This document shows positions 33,996 through 44,760 of a stretch of 64,000 bases of DNA, piece after piece. The position numbers were made by a program, and so were the translations under genes. The stretch is taken from assembly GCF_003595175.1 (NCBI RefSeq), contig NZ_CP032419.1:2108001-2172000 (forward strand), written 5' to 3'. The notes beneath the pieces are model-generated. The model searched no databases. It was not told the origin of the DNA and saw only the letters and a list, made by a program, of their open reading frames with translations. Origin of the DNA: Pseudomonas cavernae. Lineage in GTDB: Bacteria; Pseudomonadota; Gammaproteobacteria; Pseudomonadales; Pseudomonadaceae. Every line of letters starts with the position of its first letter. The first letter of the stretch is position 1.

Positions 33996-34496
33996 ATGAT
34001 CCGTTCGATTCTCTACGCCACAGATCTTGGTCTGTACGCCCCCTTCGTATTGCAGCACGCTCTGGCTCTGATCCAGGCCTTTCGTGCCGAGCTCTATGTG
34101 ATTCATGCGGTCGAACCCATGAGTCTGTTCGCCGAGTCGATGCTGAAAACCTATCTGGACCAGGACACCCTCGAGGAGATGCAGAGCAAGGGGCTGCCGA
34201 CGGTCATGTCGAGTATCGAACAGCGGGTGCTGGAGGCCTTTCGCGACGAGCTGAACGAAGCCCAGCAGGACATGACGATGATCCGTGCCGTGCGGGTGGT
34301 GCAGGGCGATCCACCGCAGGTGATTCTCGAAGAAAGCAAAAGACTGGCGGTGGATCTACTGGTCATCGGCAGCCATAGCCATGGGGCGGAGGCGGAGGCG
34401 CCGATGGGGCGGACAGCCGCTCGGCTGCTGCAATTGTCCGAAGTACCGGTGTATCTGGTGCCGATGCTGCAGCATCGGGGCCGTGGGGAGATGTGA
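33996..34496 (+). CDS. Universal stress protein family protein
   Basis: A 166-residue UspA-fold protein: IRSILYATDLGLYAPFVLQHALALI at the start, ELYVIHAVEPM, and the C-terminal ATP-binding motif LLVIGSHSHGAEAEAPMGRTAARLLQLSEVPVYLVP, in which the G-2x-G-9x-G(S/T) pattern is recognisable though partly changed. It has a CGAGGAG ribosome site before ATG 33996 and lies 96 bp after the nucleotidase gene. Confidence 0.9.
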   Translation: MIRSILYATDLGLYAPFVLQHALALIQAFRAELYVIHAVEPMSLFAESMLKTYLDQDTLEEMQSKGLPTVMSSIEQRVLEAFRDELNEAQQDMTMIRAVRVVQGDPPQVILEESKRLAVDLLVIGSHSHGAEAEAPMGRTAARLLQLSEVPVYLVPMLQHRGRGEM

Positions 34497-34610
34497 GCCT
34501 GTTAGACGAATGGCATGCAAGTCTGAGAAAAACGTCTAGCTTTATTCTTCTAACCATTAATATGGTTATATGACGCCGCTCGAGTCCACAGCGCCGTATT
34601 CTTGCTTTGA

Positions 34611-35594
<984 letters not shown>

Positions 35595-35608
35595 GGCGGC
35601 CAGCAACA

Positions 35609-35643
35609 CAAAAAAAGCCCGGCACTTGGCCGGGCTTTTTTGT
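35609..35643. terminator. Bidirectional terminator after cysB
   Basis: AAAAAAGCCCGGCACTTGGCCGGGCTTTTTT forms a strong stem with A and T runs between convergent cysB and the glutaredoxin-like gene. Confidence 0.9.
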
Positions 35644-35654
35644 GTGTAAACGCT

Positions 35655-36002
35655 TCAGAGCATGTCGAGGCCGTCGCGTTTAGCCAGCTCGGCCAGGCTC
35701 GCGCGCGTATCGCTGGGCGCGTCGCTCTGCCGAGGCTCGAGCACCTCATGCAGGAAGGCGAGAAATACGCTGTAAACCTGCTCGCGGCCATCGTCGTGGC
35801 GGACCACGAAGAACGGCGCGGCATCCACGCCGTAGTGCTGCGCCACCATCCAGCCGGCGCTGCCGGGGTCGCGCTCGTCGGCGACTAGAATGCGGTCGAT
35901 GCGCCCCAGGTGGCCGCGTCGTTCGAGTTGTTCCAGCACGTCGCGACATTTGCGGCAGTCCTGGCCGTCGGCCAGGATTTTCTTCACCAGGGTGATACGC
36001 AT
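35655..36002 (-). CDS. Glutaredoxin/thioredoxin-like small protein downstream of cysH
   Basis: A 115-residue protein with a CRKC pair (about residues 16-19) after a first strand (ITLVKKILADGQDC) and a cis-Pro-like APFFVVRHDDGRE segment, giving a thioredoxin-fold pattern. It starts only 4 bp after cysH on the same strand, so it is very likely co-transcribed. That position suggests it serves sulfate reduction, for example as reductant or partner of CysH, but this is inference. Confidence 0.75.
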   Translation of the reverse strand: MRITLVKKILADGQDCRKCRDVLEQLERRGHLGRIDRILVADERDPGSAGWMVAQHYGVDAAPFFVVRHDDGREQVYSVFLAFLHEVLEPRQSDAPSDTRASLAELAKRDGLDML

Positions 36003-36006
36003 CGGT

Positions 36007-36741
36007 TCAACTCTTCGCGATCAGGTTGCCGACGTGCAGGCCGCATTCCTTCTGGGTGGCTTCCTCCCACCACCAGCGGCCTTCGCGTTCATGCTGGTTG
36101 GGCAGCACCGGACGGGTGCAGGGCTCGCAGCCGATGCTGATGAAGCCGCGCTCGTGCAGGCTGTTGTAGGGCAGTTCGAGCATGCGGATATAGGCCCAGA
36201 CCTCCTCGCTGCTCATCTGCGCCAGCGGGTTGAACTTGTACAGTGGCTTGTCGGCAGTGGAGAACGCCGAGTCCACTTCAAGGACCGCCACCGCACTGCG
36301 GGTGCCGGGGCTCTGGTCGCGGCGCTGGCCGGTGGCCCAGGCGCTGACAGTGCTCAGCTTGCGCCTCAGCGGCTCGATCTTGCGGATGCCGCAGCATTCG
36401 CCGTGGCCATCCTTGTAGAAGCTGAACAGGCCCTTTTCCTTGACCAGGGGTTCGAGCAGGCGCGGGTCGGGGGAGAGCACTTCGATGGCGATCTGGTAAT
36501 GCTCGCGGACCTGATCGATGAAACGATAGGTCTCCGGATGCAGGCGGCCGGTATCCAGGCTGAACACCTTGACGTTCTTGTTGAGTTTCCAGGCCATGTC
36601 CACCAGCACCACGTCTTCGGCGCCGCTGAAGGAGATCCACAGGTCGTCGCCGAAATGTTCGAAGGCGAGTTTGAGGATGTCCTGGGGGGATTTGTTGGCG
36701 TAAGTTGCGGCCAGTTCGGCGACGTCGAAAGGGTGGCTCAT
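36007..36741 (-). CDS. cysH: CysH, assimilatory adenylylsulfate (APS) reductase, [4Fe-4S] type
   Basis: A 244-residue PAPS/APS reductase. The substrate P-loop-like [10 protein letters not shown] is at about 37-46 and the active-site KECGLH near the C-terminus holds Cys233. Four more cysteines, the pair at 116-117 (ECCGIRK) and Cys205/Cys208 (GCEPCTR), are the ligands of the [4Fe-4S] cluster found in APS reductases and missing from enterobacterial PAPS reductase. So this enzyme most likely reduces APS directly to sulfite and AMP. It is followed at 4 bp by the CRKC protein. Confidence 0.94.
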   Translation of the reverse strand: MSHPFDVAELAATYANKSPQDILKLAFEHFGDDLWISFSGAEDVVLVDMAWKLNKNVKVFSLDTGRLHPETYRFIDQVREHYQIAIEVLSPDPRLLEPLVKEKGLFSFYKDGHGECCGIRKIEPLRRKLSTVSAWATGQRRDQSPGTRSAVAVLEVDSAFSTADKPLYKFNPLAQMSSEEVWAYIRMLELPYNSLHERGFISIGCEPCTRPVLPNQHEREGRWWWEEATQKECGLHVGNLIAKS

Positions 36742-36930
36742 CAGGCAGGCTTCCTAGTTATGGCGGCGTTGACACGCTCTATGGCGGCGATGGTAACAAA
36801 TCGGAGATATGCCCCTAAATAACCATGTGAAAGCATAGCTAAGGCTTTTGGATATAAGGCCTGCGTTGCGCGGTCCGGGACGAGCGGATAGAGTGCCGCC
36901 TTCTTCTTGCTAGCTCTCTGGGAGTGTCCT

Positions 36931-37548
36931 GTGGAAATCGCCTGTCTCGACCTGGAAGGGGTCCTGGTTCCGGAAATCTGGATCGCCTTCGCTGAAAAAA
37001 CCGGTATCGATGCGCTCAAGGCGACCACCCGGGATATTCCTGACTACGACGTGCTGATGAAGCAGCGTCTGCGCATCCTCGACGAGCACGGCCTGAAGCT
37101 GGCCGACATCCAGGAAGTGATCGCCACCCTCAAGCCGCTGGACGGCGCGGTGGAGTTCGTCGACTGGCTGCGCGAGCGCTTCCAGGTGGTGATCCTCTCC
37201 GACACCTTCTACGAGTTTTCCCAGCCGCTGATGCGTCAACTGGGCTTCCCGACCCTGCTGTGCCACAAGCTGATCACCGACGAGACCGATCGTGTGGTGG
37301 ATTACCAGCTGCGCCAGAAGGACCCCAAGCGCCAGTCGGTGCTCGCCTTCAAGAGCCTCTACTACCGCGTGATCGCCGCCGGCGACTCGTACAACGACAC
37401 CACCATGCTCAGCGAAGCCCACGCCGGCATCCTGTTCCATGCCCCGGACAACGTGATCCGTGAGTTCCCGCAATTCCCGGCGGTGCACACCTACGAAGAC
37501 CTCAAGCGCGAGTTCATCAAGGCGTCCAGCCGGCCGCTGAGCCTGTAA
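36931..37548 (+). CDS. thrH: ThrH, phosphoserine phosphatase / homoserine phosphotransferase
   Basis: A 205-residue HAD phosphatase. Motif I is ACLDLEGVLVPEIW (about residues 4-17), motif II VILSDTFYEFS, motif III/IV KDPKRQSV and AAGDSYNDTTML. It matches Pseudomonas ThrH, which removes phosphate from phosphoserine and can transfer it to homoserine. The start is GTG at 36931, seven bases after GGAG, giving (M)EIACLDLEG; the frame also opens at 36907 without support. It ends at a bidirectional terminator. Confidence 0.94.
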   Translation: MEIACLDLEGVLVPEIWIAFAEKTGIDALKATTRDIPDYDVLMKQRLRILDEHGLKLADIQEVIATLKPLDGAVEFVDWLRERFQVVILSDTFYEFSQPLMRQLGFPTLLCHKLITDETDRVVDYQLRQKDPKRQSVLAFKSLYYRVIAAGDSYNDTTMLSEAHAGILFHAPDNVIREFPQFPAVHTYEDLKREFIKASSRPLSL

Positions 37549-37561
37549 GGTTCCAGCTCAA

Positions 37562-37593
37562 GAAAAAGCCCGCTTCGGCGGGCTTTTTCGTTT
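37562..37593. terminator. Bidirectional terminator between thrH and pabB
   Basis: GAAAAAGCCCGCTTCGGCGGGCTTTTTC is a stem with a UUCG-type loop, with A and T runs on either side, between convergent genes. Confidence 0.92.
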
Positions 37594-37598
37594 CCGGC

Positions 37599-38948
37599 TC
37601 AGGGGTGCAGCTGTTCCAGGGTATCCAGCAGCACCTTCACCTTGGTGATCGACTCGCGGTATTCGGCCTGCCAATCGGAGTCCGCGACTATGCCGCCGCC
37701 ACCCCAGCAGCTGACCTGGCCGTCTTTCACCAGCAGGCTGCGGATGGCGATGGAGCTGTCCATTTCGCCGCGCACGTCGAGATACAGCAGCGAACCGCAG
37801 TAGATGGCCCGGCGGGTCGGCTCCAGTTCGTCGATGATCTGCATCGCGCGGATCTTCGGCGCGCCGGTGATCGAGCCGCCGGGAAAGCTGCCGGCAAGCA
37901 GGTCGAGGGCGTCCTTGCCCGGCGCCAGTTCGCCGCTGACGCTGCTGACCAGATGGTGCACGTTGGGGTAGCTCTCCAGGGCGAACAGCTCCGGCACCCG
38001 TACCGAGCCGGTGGTGCAGCTGCGGCCGAGGTCGTTGCGCAGCAGGTCGACGATCATCAGGTTTTCCGCGCGGTCCTTGCTGCTGGCGAGCAGTTCGGCG
38101 GCCAGGGCTGCGTCTTCCGCGGCAGTCTGGCCGCGCGGGCGGGTGCCCTTGATCGGCCGGGTCTCTACCCGACCCTGGCTGACATGGATAAAGCGTTCGG
38201 GCGACAGGCTGAGAATCGCGCCGCCATCGGCCAGCCCGAGAAAGCCGGCGAACGGCGTCGGGCAGCTGGCGCGCAGGGCGCGATAAGCGCTCCAGGGTTC
38301 GCCCTGGCACGGTGCGCGGAAGCGCTGAGCGAAGTTCACCTGATAGCAGTCGCCGGCCTGGATGTAGTCCTGAATGCGCTCGATGGACTGGCGATAGCGC
38401 TCTTCGCTGAGGTCGGCACGGAATGCCTCTTTGAGCTGGAACGGTTGGCCTGGCGCCGTCTCGGGTTGACTGAGCAGCGCGATCAGCCGTTGCCGCTCGC
38501 TGGTGGCGAGGCTGGGGTGAAAGACCAGCTGACTGGTGCCTAACAGGTGATCGCTGATCAGCGCCCAGGGATAAATGCCCAGGCAGGCATCGGGCAGATG
38601 CAGGTCATCCACGGCGTGAATGGGTAGTGATTCGAGGTGGCGGCCGAAGTCATAGGAGAGATAGCCGATCACGCCGCCGACGAAAGGCAGCTCGCAGTTT
38701 TCCGGGGGGCTGGTCGGTCCCAGCCGGGCTAGAGCGGTGCGCACACGGTGGAGAAAATCGTTGGCCGATTCGTCGGCTGCCAGTGACAGCTGCGCCAATG
38801 GCCACGCGCTGATTAGGTCATAGCGTCCACGTTGGGCGGCGGGTCGCCCGGCGTCCAGCAGCACCGCGCCGGGGGCATGGCGGACGGCGGCAAAGTAATC
38901 GGCGGGGTCTGCCCGATAAGGCAAGGCGTGTAGTGAACAGGTAGGCAT
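37599..38948 (-). CDS. pabB: Aminodeoxychorismate synthase component I (PabB)
   Basis: A 449-residue chorismate-binding enzyme with the C-terminal catalytic block: LSPERFIHV, ETRPIKGTRPRG (PIKGT distinguishes PabB from the PIAGT of anthranilate synthase), ENLMIVDLLRNDLGR, SITGAPKIRAM and the end region GGGIVADSDWQAEY. It makes 4-amino-4-deoxychorismate for folate, with a PabA glutaminase encoded elsewhere. It is divergent from the LuxR gene at 39101. Confidence 0.92.
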   Translation of the reverse strand: MPTCSLHALPYRADPADYFAAVRHAPGAVLLDAGRPAAQRGRYDLISAWPLAQLSLAADESANDFLHRVRTALARLGPTSPPENCELPFVGGVIGYLSYDFGRHLESLPIHAVDDLHLPDACLGIYPWALISDHLLGTSQLVFHPSLATSERQRLIALLSQPETAPGQPFQLKEAFRADLSEERYRQSIERIQDYIQAGDCYQVNFAQRFRAPCQGEPWSAYRALRASCPTPFAGFLGLADGGAILSLSPERFIHVSQGRVETRPIKGTRPRGQTAAEDAALAAELLASSKDRAENLMIVDLLRNDLGRSCTTGSVRVPELFALESYPNVHHLVSSVSGELAPGKDALDLLAGSFPGGSITGAPKIRAMQIIDELEPTRRAIYCGSLLYLDVRGEMDSSIAIRSLLVKDGQVSCWGGGGIVADSDWQAEYRESITKVKVLLDTLEQLHP

Positions 38949-39100
38949 GCGCGGCTCAGGCAGCTCGGGAGACGATTGTAATTCGTCGCCAGCATTCGTC
39001 CTAGAGCATCTAAGGCGGGTTTACTCTGGCTTCGGCGGCTGATAAGTATGGGTAGTAAAGCTCGGTCGTACTACAACAATAATGATCAAGGAACCTGGCC

Positions 39101-41812
39101 ATGGATGTTGTGTTAGATCCAGCCGTTGGCAGCTTACTGCGCTCAAAACTTACCCTTCCTCAAGCTCCAATCGAGCATCTGGCGCGTCCGCAGGTTCAGG
39201 CCGCGCTGGCGGCGCATCCGTATGCCCGAGTGCTGCTGTTCTCGGCGCCGGCGGGGTTTGGCAAGACCACCGAACTGGCGGTCATCGCCGAAAGACAGCG
39301 CCAGGCCGGGCACGCGGTCGCCTGGTTGTCCCTGGGTTCGGAGGACGACGATCCGTCGCGTTTCTTCCAGCAGCTGATCAAAGTGCTAGGTGCGGAGATT
39401 CCGGGCCTGGGCGCCAATGCTCAGGCCTTTCTGCTCAACACCATGCGCGTGCCAGTAGCGGCGGTCATGGAAAGCCTGCTGGCCAATCTGTGCCAGCACG
39501 AGCAGCCCTTGCTGCTGGTGCTCGATGACCTGCACCTGCTACAGGACAGCGAGCTACTGGCAGCGCTCAATCGTCTGGTGGGGCTCGCTCCGGCCGGCTT
39601 CACTCTGGCCATCGGCAGCCGCGCGCAACCGGCCTTGAGCCTGGCGACCTGGCGGGCCAAGGAACTATTGCTGGAAATCGGTCCGCAAGAGCTGCGCCTG
39701 AGCAAGGCGGAGACGCGCGATTACCTGGAGCGCAGCGGCTTGCAACTGGACGAGCGGGCCCTCGATACCCTGTATGGCCAGACCGAAGGCTGGATGATCG
39801 GCGTGCACCTGGCGGCGCTGCTGCTGCGCCACCAGCCGCAGACGCCGGAGCAGATAGCCAGGTTCGGCAGCGATCAGGTGGCGGTCGGCAACAACCTGCT
39901 GCGCACGGTGTTCGAGCAGCTGCCGGCGGAGATGCAGGGCGTGCTGCTGGCGCTGGGGGTGGCCCGGCAGCTGAGTGGTGATCTGGCCAACGCCCTAACC
40001 GGTCGGCAGGATGGCCAGGCCCTGCTGGAGCAGTTGGAGTCCATGCAGTTGTTTCTTTTGCCGCTGGATCGCGAGCGGCAGTGGTATCGCTTCCATAACC
40101 TGTTTGCCGATTTTCTCCACGCGCGGCTCAAGGAGCGTGACCCGGAGCGTTTCAGTCAGCTGCATTTTAATGCCAGCCTGTGGTTCACCAACCACCATAT
40201 GCAGAACCTCGCCATCGAGCACGCGTGTCTGGCCGATGACCCGGAGATGCTCGCCGCGCTCATCGATGGCTGTGGCCTGGAGTTGATCAACCGCGGTCAG
40301 CTCAGCCTCATCTACCGCTGGCGCCAGCAGGTGCCGGATGAGATCGCCCAGCGCTACCCGGTGCTGGTGCTGGCCGATGTCTGGACACAGGCGGCCACGC
40401 TGTCGCTGCCCGAGGCCAATCGCATGCTCGACGAGCAGTTGGAGCGCTGGAGCAGCAAGAAGCCCGAGGGGGGCTTGAGCGATAAGGCTCTGGCCGCCCT
40501 GGCGATCAAGTCGGTGTTGGCGATGCAGAAGGACGATCTGGAAAGCTGTGTCAGCCTGGCGCGCAGAGCCGAGGGGCAACTGGGGCAACACGCGGCGTTC
40601 CTGGAAGTGGCGATGCTGCTGCTCGGTGCGCTGGCGCATGTGATGCTGGCACAACCGGAACAGGCGCGCAGGCTGCTGGCCCTGGCGCAGCAGCGCAAAC
40701 ATTTCCTCGAAGGCCGCTATCTGGACATGCAGTTGGCCAACGTCGAGATCCTCCTGCACCTCGAGCAGGGGCAGGTCAAGCAGGCGCAACTCCTGTCCGA
40801 ACAGTTGCATGCCCGTGTACTGCCGTGGTTCGGCGAGCGTTCGCGGGCCCTGGTTCTGCCGACCATCACCGAGTCGCTGATCGCTTATCAGCAGGCGCGC
40901 CTGGAGGACATCGAGGCGCGTTTGCGCTGGGCACTGGCGACGGTCGATGTGATCAACCCGATCGACCTCTATGCCCAGGGCATGCTCAGTCTAGCGCGTA
41001 GCCAGCGCCTGCTGGACAAGCCCAAGGAAGCTTTGGCCAGCCTGGTGCTGATGCAAAACCTGGCGGCGCGCAATCAGTCCTGGCGCTTCTATGCGCAGGC
41101 GGTGGGTGAGGAGATCGCCCTGATCCTGCAGGAGCCGGCCACCGACCGGCTCAAGCGCGCCGAGCAGCGCTTCAGTAGCGTGGAGTGGAGCAAGCTGGCC
41201 GCCGGCTATCAGCGCATGAGTTTCAACCCGGTGCTCTGGGTGCAGGGGGTGACGCGGGTTCGTTTGCAGCAGGCGCGCGGTCACTACAGCGAGGCGCTGC
41301 ACGAGATCACGCAGCTGCGTGGCTTGCTGCAAAACGGCTGGCACGGTTTGCAGCGCCTGCGCCTGGACCTGCTGGCAGCGCTCAGCTACCAGCGCCTGGG
41401 TTACCAGGAACGGGCGCAGTCGTTGCTGGTGCAGTGCCTGATCACGGCCGAGCGTGAAGGGGTGCGCAACCTGTTCATCGAGGAGGGCGAGGCGATTCGC
41501 CAGTTGCTGCAGCAGTTGGAAGCGGCCGAGCGGCAGCCGGCCTTGCAGAGCTTCATTCGCGGCCTGCTCGGCATCTGGCCTGGGCAGGCGGCGCGTAAAT
41601 CCCTCGATGCGCTGGACGAAGGGCTGACCGAGCGTGAGCGCGAGGTGGTGTGCCTGGCGGCCCGCGGCATGTCCAACGAGGAGATCGGCCAGCAGCTGGC
41701 GCTGGCGCTGGGCACGGTCAAATGGCACCTGCACAACATCTACGAGAAGCTCAAGGTGCGGAACCGGACGCAAGCCATCCGCCGCGCCCGTGAACTGAAT
41801 CTGCTCGCCTGA
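39101..41812 (+). CDS. MalT-like LuxR-family STAND transcriptional regulator 1
   Basis: A 903-residue regulator with Walker A SAPAGFGKTT (about residues 48-57), Walker B LLLVLDDLHLL (about 137-147), a winged-helix/arm region, a long TPR-like helical sensor region (about 400-800) and a C-terminal LuxR helix-turn-helix from LTEREREVVCLAARG to VKWHLHNIYEKLKVRNRTQA (about 842-895). MalT-type proteins bind ATP and an inducer, oligomerise and activate transcription. The ligand is unknown. It has a CAAGGA ribosome site and is followed 11 bp on by a paralogue; both lie just upstream of the Fil-like gene cluster they probably control. Confidence 0.9.
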   Translation: MDVVLDPAVGSLLRSKLTLPQAPIEHLARPQVQAALAAHPYARVLLFSAPAGFGKTTELAVIAERQRQAGHAVAWLSLGSEDDDPSRFFQQLIKVLGAEIPGLGANAQAFLLNTMRVPVAAVMESLLANLCQHEQPLLLVLDDLHLLQDSELLAALNRLVGLAPAGFTLAIGSRAQPALSLATWRAKELLLEIGPQELRLSKAETRDYLERSGLQLDERALDTLYGQTEGWMIGVHLAALLLRHQPQTPEQIARFGSDQVAVGNNLLRTVFEQLPAEMQGVLLALGVARQLSGDLANALTGRQDGQALLEQLESMQLFLLPLDRERQWYRFHNLFADFLHARLKERDPERFSQLHFNASLWFTNHHMQNLAIEHACLADDPEMLAALIDGCGLELINRGQLSLIYRWRQQVPDEIAQRYPVLVLADVWTQAATLSLPEANRMLDEQLERWSSKKPEGGLSDKALAALAIKSVLAMQKDDLESCVSLARRAEGQLGQHAAFLEVAMLLLGALAHVMLAQPEQARRLLALAQQRKHFLEGRYLDMQLANVEILLHLEQGQVKQAQLLSEQLHARVLPWFGERSRALVLPTITESLIAYQQARLEDIEARLRWALATVDVINPIDLYAQGMLSLARSQRLLDKPKEALASLVLMQNLAARNQSWRFYAQAVGEEIALILQEPATDRLKRAEQRFSSVEWSKLAAGYQRMSFNPVLWVQGVTRVRLQQARGHYSEALHEITQLRGLLQNGWHGLQRLRLDLLAALSYQRLGYQERAQSLLVQCLITAEREGVRNLFIEEGEAIRQLLQQLEAAERQPALQSFIRGLLGIWPGQAARKSLDALDEGLTEREREVVCLAARGMSNEEIGQQLALALGTVKWHLHNIYEKLKVRNRTQAIRRARELNLLA

Positions 41813-41823
41813 GGAGCATGCCC

Positions 41824-44529
41824 GTGTCGAATCTGAATGCGTTGCCGCTGTTGCGCACCAAGCTGTTTCCGGCGTCGGTCACAGGCCGTGCGCAATTACC
41901 GCGCACGGCCTTGCTCGAGCGCCTGTTCGCCGCCCGCGAGCAGCGCTTGCTGCTGCTCAGTGCGCCTGCCGGCTTTGGCAAAAGCACGTTGCTCGGCCAG
42001 TACCGCCAACGTCTGCTCGCCAGCGGCGCGCAGGTGGCCTGGCTGTCCTGTGATGAGTCGGACAGCGAACCACAACGGCTGATGCAGTATCTAGTCGCGG
42101 CGATCGAGGCGGTGGTGCCGCGCTTCGGCAGCCACATCACGGGGTTGCTGCAGGGGGATGCGAGCTGGCCGCTGGAGGCGCTGATCGATGCCTTCTTTTC
42201 CGATATCCGGCGTCTGCAGGATGACATCTACCTGATGCTGGATGACTTCCATCGCATCCGCCATCCGTCCATGCGCAAGGCGGCGCGCTACCTGGTCGAG
42301 CATTTGCCGAGCAATCTGCACCTGATCACCAGCATGCGCTTCAAGCCATTGGTGCTCGATCAGCAGACGGACCTGTCCTGGGTGTGCTGGCTCAAAGCCG
42401 ACGATCTGCGTTTGAGCAGCGAGGAAACGGCCAGCTACCTGCGCGAGGTGAAGCAGCTGAGCTTGACCAGCGCGGAGCTGAGCGTGCTGCATGCGCGCAC
42501 CGAGGGCTGGATCACGGCCTTGCATCTGGCGGCTCTGGCGCTGGCTCGGCATCCGAATCAGGCCGCGTTTCTCGCCGGGCTGTCCGGCACCGAGCGCAAT
42601 ATTGCCGACTATCTGGCCGAGGATGTGCTCGCCAGCCTGCCGGAGACTGTGCAGCAGTTTCTCGACCAGACTTCGGTGCTCGACGAACTCAGTGCCGAGC
42701 TGTGCAACGCTTTGACCGGGCGGCGCGACGGCCTGGAGATGCTGATGCGTCTGCAGAACGAGCAACTGTTCGTGATCCCGCTGGACGAGCAGGGCGAATG
42801 GTTCCGCTATCACCCGCTGTTCGCCGAGTTCCTGCAGGGGCGGCTGACCAAGCGCGGCGATCCCTCGGTGCTGCTGCATGCCGCGGCCCGCTGGTGCGAG
42901 AGCCATGAACTGCCGGATCGTTCGATCAGATACGCCTTGCGCGCGCGGGACTTCCAGTTCGCCGCCGACTTACTGGAACGCCAGGGCGCCAACCTGATTG
43001 CCGGCAACCGCGTGTACGGCATCCTCGCCATGCTCAAGAGCGTGCCGGCCGAGGTGATTCGCGAGCATCCGGTGTTCCAGATCTTCTATGCCTGGCAATT
43101 GGCGTTCGATCAGCGCTTTGCCGAAGCCGAGGCGCTGATCGAGGAAATCAGCGCACGCTTGTTGCAGGGGCGCGGCAAGCCTATGCATTTCGGCCTGATG
43201 GAGCTGTTCGCCATCGTCCAGGTGCTCAAGGCGCTGGTGCTGCTGTATCAGGACAAGCTGGAGAACTGCCTGAAAGTCGCGCGCCACTGGCTGAGCCTGG
43301 TCCCCGGCAACCAGCCGGTGTTCCGCGCCAGCCTGTCCTGCGTGCAGGCGGCGGCCTATGCACTGCTGGGCGAGTACGGCGAAGCCGGCAAGGCGATCGC
43401 CGTGGCGCGCGACAACCTGCGCCAGACCGACAGCGACTACCTGCACGTGATGACCAGCCTGATCGAGTCGCTGATCTGCAAGGAACATGGCGAACTGGAA
43501 CGCGGCAGAGCCCTGGCCGAAGCCGCGCGGGCGCGGGTGGAGCGGGTGTTCGGTCGACGCAGTCGGGTCGGTGGGCCGCTGGCGCTGGCCTATGCCGATC
43601 TGCTCTACGAGCAGGATCGGCACGCGGCGGTCCTCGCCGAGCTGCCGCTGGCCACCACCTGGCGCGACGTGGCGACGCCGGTGGAGTTGATCAGTCGCGG
43701 CAAGCTGGTGATGGCGCGGGGGCGCTTCTTTGCCGGCGAGGCGGAGCAGGGACTGGCCCAGCTCGACGAATGGCTGGCCGAATTGCAAGGTGCCGGCTCC
43801 GAGCGGGTCTTTGCCTTGGGCATGAGCTGCAAGGTGCAGTTTCTCCTGTGGCTGCGCCGTCCCAATGAGGCCGAGCGGGTTTGCCTGCAATTGCAGCAGC
43901 ATCTGGCCAGCCTGGCGGTCGGGCGCTATCCCGATGCAAACACCGCCCTGGCCTTGGCCGAGGCACGCCTGGCGCTCAGCGAGCGGCGGGCCGACAGGGC
44001 CCAGAGCGGCCTGGAGGCCTGCCTGGCCAAACAGACGGCCGAGCACCAGCGCGACCGGCGCTTGCGTTTGGCCTTGTTACTTTCTGTGGCGTATTGGCGC
44101 AAAGGTAACAGCGAAAAAGCCTTTGCCCTGTTCCAGTCGACCCTGGAGGAAGCCTGGAGCAGCGGCTATCGCCGCCTGTTTCAGGATGATGCCCTGTGGC
44201 TGCTGCCGCTCTGGGAGGCCTGGCAAGCGGCCGAGCCGAAGCGTGCCGCGGCCTGGCACGGGTTGGCCGAAATGCTTCGCGAACAATGCCGCCGGCTGGC
44301 CGTTGACTATGAAAACCTGGATGAAAATCAGGATGTTAGCCACAGGGAGCGGGAAATTCTGCGCTTCGTGGCGGCGGGTCTGTCGAACCGCGATATCGCT
44401 CAGTCGGTGCATTTGTCGGAGGCCACCATCAAGTGGCATCTGCACAATCTGTTCTCCAAGTTGGGGGTGCGCAGCCGCACCCAGGCGGTACTCAAGGGCA
44501 AGAGCATGGGCTTGCTGAGCGAGCTGTAG
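41824..44529 (+). CDS. MalT-like LuxR-family STAND transcriptional regulator 2
   Basis: A regulator of about 901 residues with the same layout as its upstream neighbour: Walker A SAPAGFGKST (about residues 46-55), Walker B DDIYLMLDDFHRI, helical repeats, and a C-terminal LuxR domain (SHREREILRFVAAGLSNRDI...IKWHLHNLFSKLGVRSRTQA). Two starts are possible: ATG 41818 is one base after GAGGAG, GTG 41824 seven bases after it, so I prefer GTG. The GAGGAG overlaps the stop of regulator 1, so the two are translationally coupled. The two proteins differ clearly in sequence, an old duplication. Confidence 0.9.
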   Translation: MSNLNALPLLRTKLFPASVTGRAQLPRTALLERLFAAREQRLLLLSAPAGFGKSTLLGQYRQRLLASGAQVAWLSCDESDSEPQRLMQYLVAAIEAVVPRFGSHITGLLQGDASWPLEALIDAFFSDIRRLQDDIYLMLDDFHRIRHPSMRKAARYLVEHLPSNLHLITSMRFKPLVLDQQTDLSWVCWLKADDLRLSSEETASYLREVKQLSLTSAELSVLHARTEGWITALHLAALALARHPNQAAFLAGLSGTERNIADYLAEDVLASLPETVQQFLDQTSVLDELSAELCNALTGRRDGLEMLMRLQNEQLFVIPLDEQGEWFRYHPLFAEFLQGRLTKRGDPSVLLHAAARWCESHELPDRSIRYALRARDFQFAADLLERQGANLIAGNRVYGILAMLKSVPAEVIREHPVFQIFYAWQLAFDQRFAEAEALIEEISARLLQGRGKPMHFGLMELFAIVQVLKALVLLYQDKLENCLKVARHWLSLVPGNQPVFRASLSCVQAAAYALLGEYGEAGKAIAVARDNLRQTDSDYLHVMTSLIESLICKEHGELERGRALAEAARARVERVFGRRSRVGGPLALAYADLLYEQDRHAAVLAELPLATTWRDVATPVELISRGKLVMARGRFFAGEAEQGLAQLDEWLAELQGAGSERVFALGMSCKVQFLLWLRRPNEAERVCLQLQQHLASLAVGRYPDANTALALAEARLALSERRADRAQSGLEACLAKQTAEHQRDRRLRLALLLSVAYWRKGNSEKAFALFQSTLEEAWSSGYRRLFQDDALWLLPLWEAWQAAEPKRAAAWHGLAEMLREQCRRLAVDYENLDENQDVSHREREILRFVAAGLSNRDIAQSVHLSEATIKWHLHNLFSKLGVRSRTQAVLKGKSMGLLSEL

Positions 44530-44760
44530 GTTCACCTGGGGTGCCGCCTGACCGTGCTCCATCCGTTGGATAGGCTGGCAGCCGAGGGTGGCATCAGTAA
44601 CTTGAGGTTCAGGGCGGGAAGCACGGTGCTTCACGAATCCAGGCTTGCGGTAACTAGGGAAGCAACCACGAGCCTGGAGATCGGCGTGAGCCGGTCCAGC
44701 TGTCGGTGACAGGAGTCCGCGGCAGCAAAACCTCATCTGTGAACTGTGGAGACAACAACA

